This document shows positions 53,321 through 61,879 of a DNA stretch of 64,000 nucleotides, in pieces. Numbering within the stretch: position 1 is the stretch's first letter; each line of letters starts with the position of its first letter. The translations under genes were made by a program, and so were the position numbers. The notes beneath the pieces are model-generated. The model ran no database searches. It was not told where the DNA came from and saw nothing but the letters and a program-made list of their open reading frames with translations. The stretch is from an uncultured Myxococcales bacterium. GTDB taxonomy: Bacteria; Myxococcota_A; UBA9042. The stretch covers positions 42,413-106,412 of the forward strand of contig CAISBR010000135.1 in NCBI GenBank assembly GCA_903883645.1. Reading direction: 5' to 3'.

Positions 53321-55128
53321 CACCATTCCACCTTTTTCTTCTTGGGAACGACCTTGTTGATCACGGACTTCGAGGCCGTAAGCGTCACCGAGTACAAGGG
53401 CTTTATCGGTGCGAGCGTATACAAAACCTCGAACTCGAGGTCGAACGGGTCGAATCCGTCTTTCTTGACCTGAACTTTCTGCCCGCCGGCCTTCTTCAAC
53501 TCAAGCATGGCCGGCGTCTTGCCGATTTCTTTGTCGTCGATGAACACCGCTGCGCCGGCAGGTACCGATTCCAGCGTCATTTTGTGTACTTCGTTGGCTA
53601 CTGCGGCTTGAGGCAGAGCGGCAGGCGCGGCCCCTGCATCGGCGCCACCGGCATCCGCGGCAGCGGCCGTGGGCGCCTCAACCTTGGGCGCCTCGGCTTT
53701 GGCCACCTCTGCCTTGCCCGGTTCGTCCTTGGCGTGATCCGCTGCACCTGCTGAATTTGAAGCAGACTTATCCATCCGCTCCGCAATCGCCGGTCCAGGT
53801 GGCAGGCCTTTCGCCTCCTCTTTGCTGCCAAACACGGTGACCACAATCGCACCGACCACCAGCACCGCCACGATCAGCAGCAGCACTAAATTGCGAGTCG
53901 CTGGGCCCGCTTGCGCAGGGGTCGCTCCCGGTTTCGCAGTATCCTTGGCCGGCGACCGCTTGTCGCCACCTTTCTTGTCGGCCGCCATCGCCTCTACGCG
54001 CAAGCGCGCTTCCGACATGTCGAGCGCCATCGTCGCCGCGTTGGCATTGGCCTGACCGCCGGGCGCCGACGACGTATCAAACGCCATAGTTCGCGCCGGT
54101 TCACCGCCCTGCTCGGCCTGCAGCGTGTCGAGCGTGCGCGTGGCATCATCGTCATCTTGCTTCGAAGGCGGGGGTTGCGAGCGACGCGACGGTGGCGGCA
54201 CCGTCATCGGCCGCCCGGGCGTGCGGTTGCCCACTTGCGAGTACTGGCCCGACGGATGTTTGGGCACATGGAGCGTGCCCAGCACCTGATCGATCGCCTC
54301 GAGCACTTCTTCAGAGCTCTGGTACCGCTGAATTGCTTTCTTGCTCAGCAGCTTAAAGACCATGTGGTCTAGCTCGTCGGGCACATACAGACCGGGCGCG
54401 ACATCGGCAAACGCCGGCGGGGGCTCCTGCACGTGCTTGATGGCCACCGCGATCGGGTCTTCGGCCACAAAGGGCGGCCGGCCGGCCAGCATCTCAAACA
54501 AGATCACGCCCAGCGAGTAGAGGTCGCTAGCGGGCGACAGCGGCAGCCCTTGCGCCTGTTCTGGCGACAAATAGCGCGGAGTGCCAAACATCTTGCCGGC
54601 TTGGGTCAGCTCTGCGCCGCCCGCTTCTAAGAACTTGGCGATGCCGAAGTCGATGACTTTGACAAAGTCTTTTTCGCCATAAATATCGCAGACAAAGATG
54701 TTATCAGGCTTCAAGTCGCGGTGGATGATGCCCTTGGCGTGCGCCTCTGCGAGCGACTTGAGCACCTGCCGAATCATGTAGAGCGCCTGCCCCGTATCCA
54801 TACGGCCGCGGCGCATCACGTGGGTCAGCGGCTCGCCGGTCAAGAACTCCATCACCATATAGATGTGGCCATCGCTCTGGCCAAAGTCGATGACGCTGAT
54901 GGTATTTGGGTGGCGCAACTGGTTGGCGGCACGTGCTTCTTGTTCAAAGCGCGCGACCTGCTTTTCGTCCGACACCAAATGCGGCGCCAAGATCTTGATC
55001 GCCACCACGCGATTCGACATCTGCGAGTCGTGGCCCTGGAAGACCGACCCCATGCCGCCCTGGCCGATGAGCTTGATTAGCTTGTAGCGACCGGCAAGAA
55101 CTTTCCCAGTCAGATTAGAGCCTTGCAT
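53320..55128 (-). CDS. Pkn-type Ser/Thr protein kinase with C-terminal PEGA domain
   Basis: Hanks-type kinase motifs are complete: glycine loop LIGQGGMGSVF, VAIKIL, HRDLKPDN with catalytic Asp138, DFGIAKFL, and TPRYLSPEQAQG. A Pro/Ser-rich cytoplasmic linker follows, then a transmembrane helix (LVLLLIVAVLVVGAIVVTVFG), an Ala/Glu/Pro spacer, and an extracytoplasmic PEGA domain (ESVPAGAAVFIDDKEIGKTP). The start ATG 55128 places the kinase a few residues in; the frame extends upstream to 55200 without a start. The PEGA tail instead of PASTA repeats marks the myxobacterial Pkn class. Its stop overlaps the start of the PEGA-protein gene. Confidence 0.96.
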   Translation of the reverse strand: MQGSNLTGKVLAGRYKLIKLIGQGGMGSVFQGHDSQMSNRVVAIKILAPHLVSDEKQVARFEQEARAANQLRHPNTISVIDFGQSDGHIYMVMEFLTGEPLTHVMRRGRMDTGQALYMIRQVLKSLAEAHAKGIIHRDLKPDNIFVCDIYGEKDFVKVIDFGIAKFLEAGGAELTQAGKMFGTPRYLSPEQAQGLPLSPASDLYSLGVILFEMLAGRPPFVAEDPIAVAIKHVQEPPPAFADVAPGLYVPDELDHMVFKLLSKKAIQRYQSSEEVLEAIDQVLGTLHVPKHPSGQYSQVGNRTPGRPMTVPPPSRRSQPPPSKQDDDDATRTLDTLQAEQGGEPARTMAFDTSSAPGGQANANAATMALDMSEARLRVEAMAADKKGGDKRSPAKDTAKPGATPAQAGPATRNLVLLLIVAVLVVGAIVVTVFGSKEEAKGLPPGPAIAERMDKSASNSAGAADHAKDEPGKAEVAKAEAPKVEAPTAAAADAGGADAGAAPAALPQAAVANEVHKMTLESVPAGAAVFIDDKEIGKTPAMLELKKAGGQKVQVKKDGFDPFDLEFEVLYTLAPIKPLYSVTLTASKSVINKVVPKKKKVEW

Positions 55129-55525
55129 GCTTCGCCCAGTGCCGGCACTCGCTGCCAGCTTGGTTCGGTCGTTGGTCGTAGCGCAGTTCTCGCTTGGCAA
55201 GAACCCGGCCGGCGTGCCCGCTTAGGCGCAGTGCGCTTGAGCGACATTACGGCACAAACGTGGGACGCGGCAACCACAGCTACCGGTTTAACGGCGCCAA
55301 TAGTGAACTATACAACAGACGCTGCCCAGCGCGAAAGATCGGGCCGGCGGATTTGCGCGAACGGGCCCGGCAGTGGTAGGCCCTGACAAAGCGTGGTATT
55401 CTGGCGAGGCCCGCGTTACCGCGGCGGGCGTTGGCTACTAAAGTGCGCGAAATTATAGTGCACTTTCTCAGCGGTGGAGTGGTTGCTATTCGCCAGAAGC
55501 ACTGGCGCTACGTCGAGGACGACCG
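55129..55525. other. 397-bp intergenic region between divergent kinase and lipoprotein genes
   Basis: No gene, RNA or intrinsic terminator was found. The right side holds a good sigma-70 type promoter with an inverted repeat (55431-55466) for the plus-strand lipoprotein. On the left, a possible minus-strand promoter for the kinase (TTGCCG and TAATGT, 18 bp apart) is weak. Most of the middle has no visible motif. Confidence 0.6.
55431..55466 (+). promoter_or_regulatory. Sigma-70 type promoter overlapped by a perfect 7-bp inverted repeat
   Basis: TTGGCT (55431-55436) and TATAGT (55454-55459, five of six) are 17 bp apart, giving a start near 55466. AAAGTGC (55440-55446) and GCACTTT (55460-55466) are perfect inverted repeats with a 13-bp spacer that contains the -10 hexamer. 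The geometry is that of a repressor operator. Confidence 0.5.
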
Positions 55526-56086
55526 ATGCTCCCACGCGGCCTGACAACTTTTGTGCCCCCGTGCCGATGGAGGCAGTGGGCGCTGCTAGCCCTCTTGGCG
55601 GCGCTGGCTGCGAGCGGCTGCACGCAAAAGACGACGGTAGGCGCGTCGCAGGCGGTTGGCGAGTCCAAGCAAGTCGCCGAGCGCACAGCTTCGGGCAACG
55701 AACTTAAGCAAAAAGGCGGCCTTTGCGACCTGAACAAGCGGGTAAGCACGCCAGAGCCCGGCAGTGCCGAGGCCGTGATCTGGCGCATGTACCAGCTGGC
55801 CCTGGGTCCCGACACCGAAGACGCATTGGCGCAGTTCGTCGCGCTGTTCCCCGCTTCGAAGAATGCCCGCGAGATCAAAGAGAACTATTGGGGTCGCGTG
55901 CGCGCCAACGTGGGTAAGTACACGGTCGAGGCTGGCAAGCCAGACTTTGTGATTTGCCGCACTGGCTTTCGCGACGAAGGCGTCTTGTACTACATCGTGA
56001 CGAAGGACCCGCGGCAGAGCCCGCCGCCCATTACCGTTGGCCTGACGGATGGCGTGCAAAAGATTCTGTTTCTAACGCCGTTTTGA
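55526..56086 (+). CDS. Small lipoprotein of unknown function, 186 aa
   Basis: The signal (QWALLALLAALAASGC) is a clear lipobox. The mature 150 residues contain a Lys/Glu-rich stretch, then a helical region with TPR-like spacing (AEAVIWRMYQLALGPDTEDALAQFVALFP) and a C-terminal beta-rich part with one extra Cys (VICRTGFRDEG). Motifs for a named family were not recognised. GAGGA about seven bases before ATG 55526 is the ribosome binding site. It is the first gene of a plus-strand envelope run, behind the strongest promoter-like element of the window. Confidence 0.72.
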   Translation: MLPRGLTTFVPPCRWRQWALLALLAALAASGCTQKTTVGASQAVGESKQVAERTASGNELKQKGGLCDLNKRVSTPEPGSAEAVIWRMYQLALGPDTEDALAQFVALFPASKNAREIKENYWGRVRANVGKYTVEAGKPDFVICRTGFRDEGVLYYIVTKDPRQSPPPITVGLTDGVQKILFLTPF

Positions 56087-56160
56087 CCGCGGCAACTTGA
56101 TTTGCAACTGCCGGCGATAACTACGAATTACTGAACGTGCCCGCTGCGATAGGTGAGAGA

Positions 56161-57984
56161 ATGCGACACAACGTTGACCACCACCGCCCTGCCCGTCGCG
56201 CCCTGCTCTGGGCGCCTCTGTTTGTGGCTGCGACCGGACTCGTGGGCTGTGCCCAAGACGCGCCGCAGGACAGTGAGACTGCGCAAGTCGGTGTGCAGGT
56301 TGCCGCATTGTCGACCTGCGGGGGTTCCTCGAGCGATCCGCTCGGCGAGATCAAGAAACTGCAGCTCAATGTGCGCGAAAACGTCGATGGCACCATGGTG
56401 AGCACGCTCAAGAACAAAGAGGTGGTCGACTTGGCCAGCGGTTCGGCGAGCGCCACCTTCGGCAACATCCCGGCCGGCAGCCCGCGCGAGGTGACGCTGC
56501 TTGGGGTCGACGCCGCCGGCACCGCCAAGTGGTACGGCCGCCGCACGGGCATTAACATCAAGAAAAACGTGCTGATGCAGCTCGATATGACCATGATGGC
56601 GCTCGACGGCTTTACCTGCGTTGGCGCGCCATCGATGGCGAACGCCGTGTTCTCGGCCAGCACCACCATCGACGGTGGGCGCGTGCTCATCACCGGCGGC
56701 TTCAGCAACGCGACGGCGAGCGGACCGCTGACCATTCTAGAGAAGCCGAGCGACGCCGCCTATATTTTCGATAGCAATCTTGGCACGTTCGAGCGGCTGA
56801 CCGTGACCATGAAGGCCCCGCGCGCGGGCCACTCGATGATCTACCTGCCCAAGCTGAACCAAGTGCTTATCGTCGGCGGCGCCAGCAAGATGACTGTACC
56901 GACCGACGGTCCGCCCAAGTGGGAGGCCGGCGATGGTGTAGGCTTAACCTACGAAGTTTTTGATATTGCAAGCAAAACCTTTCTGGAAGGGCCAAATTAC
57001 GGCGCCAACTGCAAAAAGCGCGTATTCCCCAACTTGGTCGCCCTAACCGACGACTATGTGGTGGCGATGGGCGGCGCACCGTGGCCGATCTCGTCGAGCG
57101 ACGACTACGCCAAGAGCGACCGCTTCACCAGCAAGCACACCGCCGCCGAAAAAACCGGCCACTTCGAAGACGCGGGCAACGCTTTGCAACTCAACGCAGT
57201 GCGCGCGGGCGCGGCCGTGGCCTACATGGCGCCCACCACGAACGGCACGGCGCGCTACTTCATCTGGGGCGGCGCAACCATCGACCAACACTTTTGCCCG
57301 ACCACCGCCAGCCCAGGCGACTGCCCCACGCCCAGCGAGATTTTGCACGGCGAAGTTTTCGTCGAGTCGACCGAGCCCGGCACCGGTGCCGTCTACAGCG
57401 ACTTCGTATTCGATGCAGGCGACAAGAGCTACGACACCAAGTCGTCGCTTTTCTTCCCGTCGCTCACGCTCGTCAAGAAGGCGGTAGCAGCCAACAAGAC
57501 GGAAACCTTTACCTTCTTGGTCGCGGGCGGCGTGCGCTACGACCCGTATGTCAGCCCAGCCGCGTGGCGCGCGCCCAGCCTCGACGACGCCTATTTGCTC
57601 GATGTGCAAGAGCCGAACGAGACGCTGAAGACCAAGCGGCACATCACGCCACGCCACGTCGCGGGCCTGGGGTCGGGCATCTTCATGCACCAGACCAACC
57701 TGAGCGGCCCCGCGCAAGTGCTGATTTCAGGCGGTTTTACGTCGTACAACGCCCCGACGACGTTCACCATGCAGTACTTTGATCTGGCGACGCAGAAGCT
57801 GGTCGGCAAAGATGGCCTCGCTGGTGCTGCGGCTTTCGTCAAACGCGGTGGCCATTCCGCGCTAACACTGCGCAACGACTGCATTATGCTATTTGGCGGC
57901 GCGAGTCAGCTGGCGGCGGGCGCGCTGTCGTCGACGCAGCCGGCTATTAGCGACGTGTATTGCCCCAAGTTCTTGGTGCCCTAA
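56161..57984 (+). CDS. Kelch-repeat lipoprotein (seven-bladed propeller)
   Basis: The start ATG 56161 gives the signal ALLWAPLFVAATGLVGC, a lipobox. After a beta-sandwich-like N-terminal part with one Cys-containing loop come seven blade strands of the kelch type, each a hydrophobic run ending in GG: RVLITGGFS, QVLIVGGAS, VVAMGGAP, YFIWGGAT, FLVAGGV, QVLISGGFTS and IMLFGGAS. This is the number needed to close a propeller. Such propellers bind proteins or carbohydrates. It lies 74 bp after the small lipoprotein gene and 33 bp before the PEGA gene on the same strand. Confidence 0.85.
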   Translation: MRHNVDHHRPARRALLWAPLFVAATGLVGCAQDAPQDSETAQVGVQVAALSTCGGSSSDPLGEIKKLQLNVRENVDGTMVSTLKNKEVVDLASGSASATFGNIPAGSPREVTLLGVDAAGTAKWYGRRTGINIKKNVLMQLDMTMMALDGFTCVGAPSMANAVFSASTTIDGGRVLITGGFSNATASGPLTILEKPSDAAYIFDSNLGTFERLTVTMKAPRAGHSMIYLPKLNQVLIVGGASKMTVPTDGPPKWEAGDGVGLTYEVFDIASKTFLEGPNYGANCKKRVFPNLVALTDDYVVAMGGAPWPISSSDDYAKSDRFTSKHTAAEKTGHFEDAGNALQLNAVRAGAAVAYMAPTTNGTARYFIWGGATIDQHFCPTTASPGDCPTPSEILHGEVFVESTEPGTGAVYSDFVFDAGDKSYDTKSSLFFPSLTLVKKAVAANKTETFTFLVAGGVRYDPYVSPAAWRAPSLDDAYLLDVQEPNETLKTKRHITPRHVAGLGSGIFMHQTNLSGPAQVLISGGFTSYNAPTTFTMQYFDLATQKLVGKDGLAGAAAFVKRGGHSALTLRNDCIMLFGGASQLAAGALSSTQPAISDVYCPKFLVP

Positions 57985-58017
57985 CGGCCCGTGACCTTGC
58001 ACCCACGCAGAGAGCTT

Positions 58018-59424
58018 ATGATGCGAGATGTACACATGAATTCGCCCTTCGATCTGCTCCGTGGCCGCATGGCCCGCGTCAGCATGGCTTGGTTGGCGGC
58101 GGCTACAGTGGCCGACGTGCACTTTTGGTCGATGTTGAGCGGTGGCAGCTATGTAGCCGAAGCCCGGGCGCAAGCCTCGGTGAACTCGACGCTAGCCGTG
58201 GTGGTGGTGGCCGGCCCGAAGAAGGGCGGCGACGACGCCGAGGCCCTGGAGCGGCTACTCGGCGACGCAGCCACCCGGCTCGACACCGTTAGGCCGTTTG
58301 AGCTGTCGCCACTCGCCAACTCCGAAAATGAGGTGGTGGCCGGCGATAGCATCGAAGACGCCTTGCGCGCCCTGCTGTTGCGCACGCCCAAGCGTGCCCA
58401 AGAGCGGTTGATGGCGGCGGCCGGCAAGCTGAAAGAGGCGCCGCAGGCTGGCGACGAGCGCTTGTATGCCCGCCTGTACAAGGCCCAGGCCCTGGCCCTG
58501 CTGGCAGTGGGCGACCTGCTGCCCGCGCGCGACGCGCTGGTCAAGTCGCTGGTGCTGGTACGCGGCCAAAAAGAAGACGAATACGCCGCCTACGGTAGCC
58601 AGGCCAAAGAGCTGTACGCCACCGCGTTGAGCGCCGTGCAAAAGGGCCCCACCGGCGACGTGAAGGTGGTGGCACGCGGCGGCAAGGCCGACATTTGGGT
58701 CGACGGCGACTGGCGCGGCACCGGCACGGCCCAAGCGGGCAACTTGCCCGTGGGATTGCACCGCATCACGGTGCGCCAGGGCGGCCAGATCGCCGAGCGG
58801 CGGTTTGTCGAAGTGGTGTCGAACAAGTCGGTAACCGCTGAATTTGACCTGAAGGCGGCGCCCTTCGCCCCCGATCTTGAGCAGGGTCGCGCGGTGTTGG
58901 CCGCCAACTTTAAGCAGCCAAGCGTGGTCGAAGATCGGACCCGCGAGCTGCGAAACCAACTGGGCGCCGACCAGATGCTGGTGGTGCGGCCAACTAAAGA
59001 CAAGAAAGTCACGCAGTTGCAAGGCTGGTTCCTGGGCGCCGACGGCTCGTTCCGCAAGGTCGAAAAGACGATCGAGATGGACGAGAAGTACTTTGATCGC
59101 CTGGGGGAGTTCTTGGCCGATACGGTGGGCGCCAAGCTGGGCCCCGACCTCGCGACCACTCCGCTGGACCAGCGGCAGTCGGTGGTGGTGCAGGGCAATG
59201 CGCGCCATGCAGCAGCCGAAAAGGTGGATGCGGGCGAGTTGTTCAAGGGCGACGAGACCAAGAAGAAGTCCGTGATGACGCAGTGGTGGTTTTGGACGGC
59301 GGTAGCGGCGGGTGCCGGCCTCATCGGCGGCGGCATCTACTTCTTGACCAAGGGCGGCGGCACGGACGCGGCCGGCGCGGTGGGCACCGTGCAAATCAAC
59401 CTGCACAAGGCTGCTAACCCTTGA
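58018..59424 (+). CDS. PEGA-domain envelope protein with C-terminal membrane helix
   Basis: The ATG pair at 58018 and 58021 is preceded by GAGAG. The N-terminus is long and basic, with a hydrophobic stretch (MAWLAAATVADVHFWSML) that could be a signal or anchor. Helical TPR-like material runs from about residue 60 to 215; a PEGA segment is at 225-285 (VVARGGKADIWVDGDWRGTG); the C-terminal part has a transmembrane helix (WFWTAVAAGAGLIGGGIYFL) close to the end. The layout resembles the kinase-coupled PEGA protein at 52163-53320, with which it shares no close identity. The next gene starts at its stop (TGATG). Confidence 0.75.
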   Translation: MMRDVHMNSPFDLLRGRMARVSMAWLAAATVADVHFWSMLSGGSYVAEARAQASVNSTLAVVVVAGPKKGGDDAEALERLLGDAATRLDTVRPFELSPLANSENEVVAGDSIEDALRALLLRTPKRAQERLMAAAGKLKEAPQAGDERLYARLYKAQALALLAVGDLLPARDALVKSLVLVRGQKEDEYAAYGSQAKELYATALSAVQKGPTGDVKVVARGGKADIWVDGDWRGTGTAQAGNLPVGLHRITVRQGGQIAERRFVEVVSNKSVTAEFDLKAAPFAPDLEQGRAVLAANFKQPSVVEDRTRELRNQLGADQMLVVRPTKDKKVTQLQGWFLGADGSFRKVEKTIEMDEKYFDRLGEFLADTVGAKLGPDLATTPLDQRQSVVVQGNARHAAAEKVDAGELFKGDETKKKSVMTQWWFWTAVAAGAGLIGGGIYFLTKGGGTDAAGAVGTVQINLHKAANP

Positions 59425-60227
59425 TGCGCGCAGTTGTTAGTCGGCCACGTCGCACACTGGCCATACTCGCCGGGCTGCTGACGCTGGTTGCCGCGGCCCA
59501 GGCTGCTCCGCCCAAATACCGCGATTGGCTCGACCTACGCCGCGGTGGCGTGCAGACGGTGCTTGCCGACGCTCGCCAACAGAGCGCACCGCAACCCTGG
59601 CAAGCGACCTACGGTGCCAAGCTGCCGGCGGGCCATCCGGCCCTGTCGCAGTTTGCGAGCTTGAAACTCACGATTACGCGGGCGCCACCGCTGAGTCTTG
59701 GCCAGCCAGGGCGGACACTGGTGCGCATCGAAGAGCCCGAATTTGCTAAGGGTTGGGGCGTGCTCGTCGAGGGCGGCAAGGCGTGGCTGCGGACCGGTGA
59801 CAAGATTGAAGAAGTGGGACCCGGGCGGTTATCGCAGCCCTGGCCCAAGCTGGGCATCGCGCCGGTCGTGTTTGTGGCCAGCGAGTTTTCGGCGCAATTC
59901 GAGTCGAGTATCGAAGGCGAGTTTGGCGACACCGCGGTGCTGCGTTTCAAGCCGCGCTACGAGGCTGGCCCCGACGTAATGCCCCTCAAAGCTGGGCTTT
60001 CAAAGCGTTATGGCGCCTGGGTGCTGGGCGAAGTCGACGATCGCAAGGGCAAGCAACTGTCGCGCATCGAGTGGCTTGAGCCCAAGTTGATGGGCGCCGT
60101 GCCAGTACCCGAGGCTCTGCGCGTTCACCTGCCCGGTGGCGATGCGGCCGCCGTCACTCTTGAGCGCCTCGACCTGAAAGTGGGCGAGCAAGTGCGCTGG
60201 ACAGGCGGCGCCAAAGCTCTAAAGTAG
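59424..60227 (+). CDS. Exported protein, possible LolA-like fold
   Basis: ATG 59424 overlaps the upstream TGA (TGATG). The signal peptide is RPRRTLAILAGLLTLVAAAQA, cleaved before APP. The mature 240 residues are mostly beta, with strands such as LVRIEEPEFAKGWGVLVEGG and VLGEVDDRKGKQLSRIEWLEP that recall the curved sheet of LolA/LolB-like outer-membrane lipoprotein-sorting proteins; this is a weak, pattern-level likeness and no key motif proves it. There is no lipobox, so it should be soluble in the periplasm. Coupling to the PEGA gene suggests a joint role in envelope traffic. Confidence 0.62.
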   Translation: MRAVVSRPRRTLAILAGLLTLVAAAQAAPPKYRDWLDLRRGGVQTVLADARQQSAPQPWQATYGAKLPAGHPALSQFASLKLTITRAPPLSLGQPGRTLVRIEEPEFAKGWGVLVEGGKAWLRTGDKIEEVGPGRLSQPWPKLGIAPVVFVASEFSAQFESSIEGEFGDTAVLRFKPRYEAGPDVMPLKAGLSKRYGAWVLGEVDDRKGKQLSRIEWLEPKLMGAVPVPEALRVHLPGGDAAAVTLERLDLKVGEQVRWTGGAKALK

Positions 60228-60266
60228 GCGCATATTCAAATGTTTTTTGCTGTGTGGTTGCGGGCC

Positions 60267-60295
60267 TTGCTGGCGCTGCGTCGCACGGCTATGCT
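60267..60295 (+). promoter_or_regulatory. Weak promoter-like element for the outer-membrane gene
   Basis: TTGCTG (60267-60272) and TATGCT (60290-60295) are 17 bp apart, with the start near 60302 and ATG at 60348. The match is moderate and the -35 element is weak. Confidence 0.3.
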
Positions 60296-60347
60296 CCACC
60301 GTAATGTGCGCCCGGCAGGTTCGGGTCACGCGCGCAGCGAGGCCTTT

Positions 60348-61712
60348 ATGATGGTGCAGTTGCAGGGACGGATGGCTGGCAGCGGACGTGGCGTGCGGCT
60401 GATCGCGGCGGCAATGCTGATGGCGGGGGGGCTCGCGGCTAGCGCGCTGCACGCCACCACAGCCCGCGCAGTCGAGACGACTGACGTTCTCGATGCCGCG
60501 GACGACCAAAACGGCGATCCGTGGGACGGCGCGGTACGCCTGCGCTTTCAGTCCGAAACACGGACCTCGGGGATCGCCCGCCAAGCGCGCTGCCTGAGCG
60601 GCGATGTGCTCGGCACGGCCTGCCCCAAAAGCAACGCGTATGTGCTCGACAAAGAGTTGGACTATAGCCGCACCCGCAACTGGATGAGCGTCGACCTGCG
60701 CGCCGGAATCTATAAAGACCTTGAAATCTATGCTTTTTTGCCGATTGTGCTCAGCGATCAGAGCAAGATGAGCTTCGCAAGCGGCGTGACGAGCGAAAAT
60801 TCGACCATCATGCCACCGTCGGCCAAAGACGCGCTGTTCGATGCGCGCTTCAAAGGTACCGATCGTTCCGGCTTCGGTGACGCCACGTTTGGGCTTAAGT
60901 GGTCGCCATTCAACTACTTTCGCGACGCAAGCGAGCCCACCTGGGTGATGGGGATCGAGTACGTGGCGCCCACCGGCACCGCGATGCAAGCCGGCAACAC
61001 GGGCGTAGGCTACGGCCTGCACGAGCTGACCCTATACTCGACGATCTCGCGGCGCGCACTGCAGATTTTTGAGCCGTTCGTCAACGTGCACTTTACGCCG
61101 GTGCGGCAGGGCTCGTCGACGGGCCTGTTTCAGTCGTACGGCCAGACCCAGCGCTATGTAAACCCGGGGATTACTGGCGGTGCCAGCGCGGGCTTGACCC
61201 TTGTGCCGTGGGAGAATTTGGCGCGCGACGAACGCCTTGAAGTAGAAGGCGGCTTCTCGATGGACTACATCGCCCGCGGCCGCGAATACAGCGAAATTTG
61301 GGAAGCACTGGGCGCCGCGAGCAACCCTTGCAAGCCGGGCGAAGGCTGCTCCAACGTGCTGTACAGCAAGTCCGACGTCGATCCCTCGACCGGCAAGCCG
61401 CGCCGCACCGACGGCATCACCGAAGTCGAAAGCTACGGCCGCTTCCAGGGTTGGGCGGCGATCCACTACCAGCCCATCAAGTACTTCCAGCTGAGCGCCA
61501 AGTTTGGCTATGCCACCGAGACGCCGCACTATATTACCTACGGCGACTACGGTGTGGACCTCGACGGCCACGAAGTGAACCAATCAAACACCAATGGTGT
61601 TAACGAGTTCAGCCCTGTGTTTTTGCCGTCGGTCGACCAGCCTGGCCAGCGCCTGCGCGTCATCAATGTCGGCACAACCATGCTGATGTTCTCGGCCACC
61701 GGCAAGTTCTAA
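60348..61712 (+). CDS. Outer-membrane beta-barrel protein, 454 aa
   Basis: GAGG five bases before ATG 60348 marks the start, and a signal (VRLIAAAMLMAGGLAASALHA) follows. The mature protein shows alternating amphipathic strands with Tyr/Trp/Phe girdles (GIYKDLEIYAFLPIVL, ATFGLKWSPFNYFR, FGYATETPHYITYGDYG) and ends with SATGKF, an aromatic C-terminus. There are two Cys pairs, CLSGDVLGTAC and CKPGEGC, both likely in surface loops. No specific family was recognised. It is the last gene of the envelope run before the somatomedin-B lipoprotein. Confidence 0.8.
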   Translation: MMVQLQGRMAGSGRGVRLIAAAMLMAGGLAASALHATTARAVETTDVLDAADDQNGDPWDGAVRLRFQSETRTSGIARQARCLSGDVLGTACPKSNAYVLDKELDYSRTRNWMSVDLRAGIYKDLEIYAFLPIVLSDQSKMSFASGVTSENSTIMPPSAKDALFDARFKGTDRSGFGDATFGLKWSPFNYFRDASEPTWVMGIEYVAPTGTAMQAGNTGVGYGLHELTLYSTISRRALQIFEPFVNVHFTPVRQGSSTGLFQSYGQTQRYVNPGITGGASAGLTLVPWENLARDERLEVEGGFSMDYIARGREYSEIWEALGAASNPCKPGEGCSNVLYSKSDVDPSTGKPRRTDGITEVESYGRFQGWAAIHYQPIKYFQLSAKFGYATETPHYITYGDYGVDLDGHEVNQSNTNGVNEFSPVFLPSVDQPGQRLRVINVGTTMLMFSATGKF

Positions 61713-61810
61713 TCACCCGTTTATTCTAGGATTTATTGCGCTAAACGCCGCAATATGTCGTCGATTCGGCAGCGACGGCTCTGCGCGTCATGCGGCCAAG
61801 CCGATTCAGG

Positions 61811-61839
61811 TTGAAAGGCTGGCTCCAGATGCGTATTCT
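61811..61839 (+). promoter_or_regulatory. Sigma-70 type promoter for the somatomedin-B lipoprotein
   Basis: TTGAAA (61811-61816, five of six) and TATTCT (61834-61839, four of six) are exactly 17 bp apart. The start would be near 61846, 34 bases before ATG 61880, and downstream of the frame opening at 61790, which supports ATG 61880. Confidence 0.5.
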
Positions 61840-61879
61840 GTGGCGTTCAACGCGGGCATTCGCGCCGGCGAGGTGGACC

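Noticed and set aside
58255..59406. A 383-codon open frame antisense to the PEGA gene at 58018
   Set aside because: The sense gene has an ATG, ribosome binding site and coupled downstream gene; the antisense frame shows no recognisable domain.
60228..60347. An upstream in-frame extension (from 60240) of the outer-membrane protein at 60348
   Set aside because: The extra residues are Arg/Leu-rich without a signal, and a GAGG ribosome binding site lies before ATG 60348.
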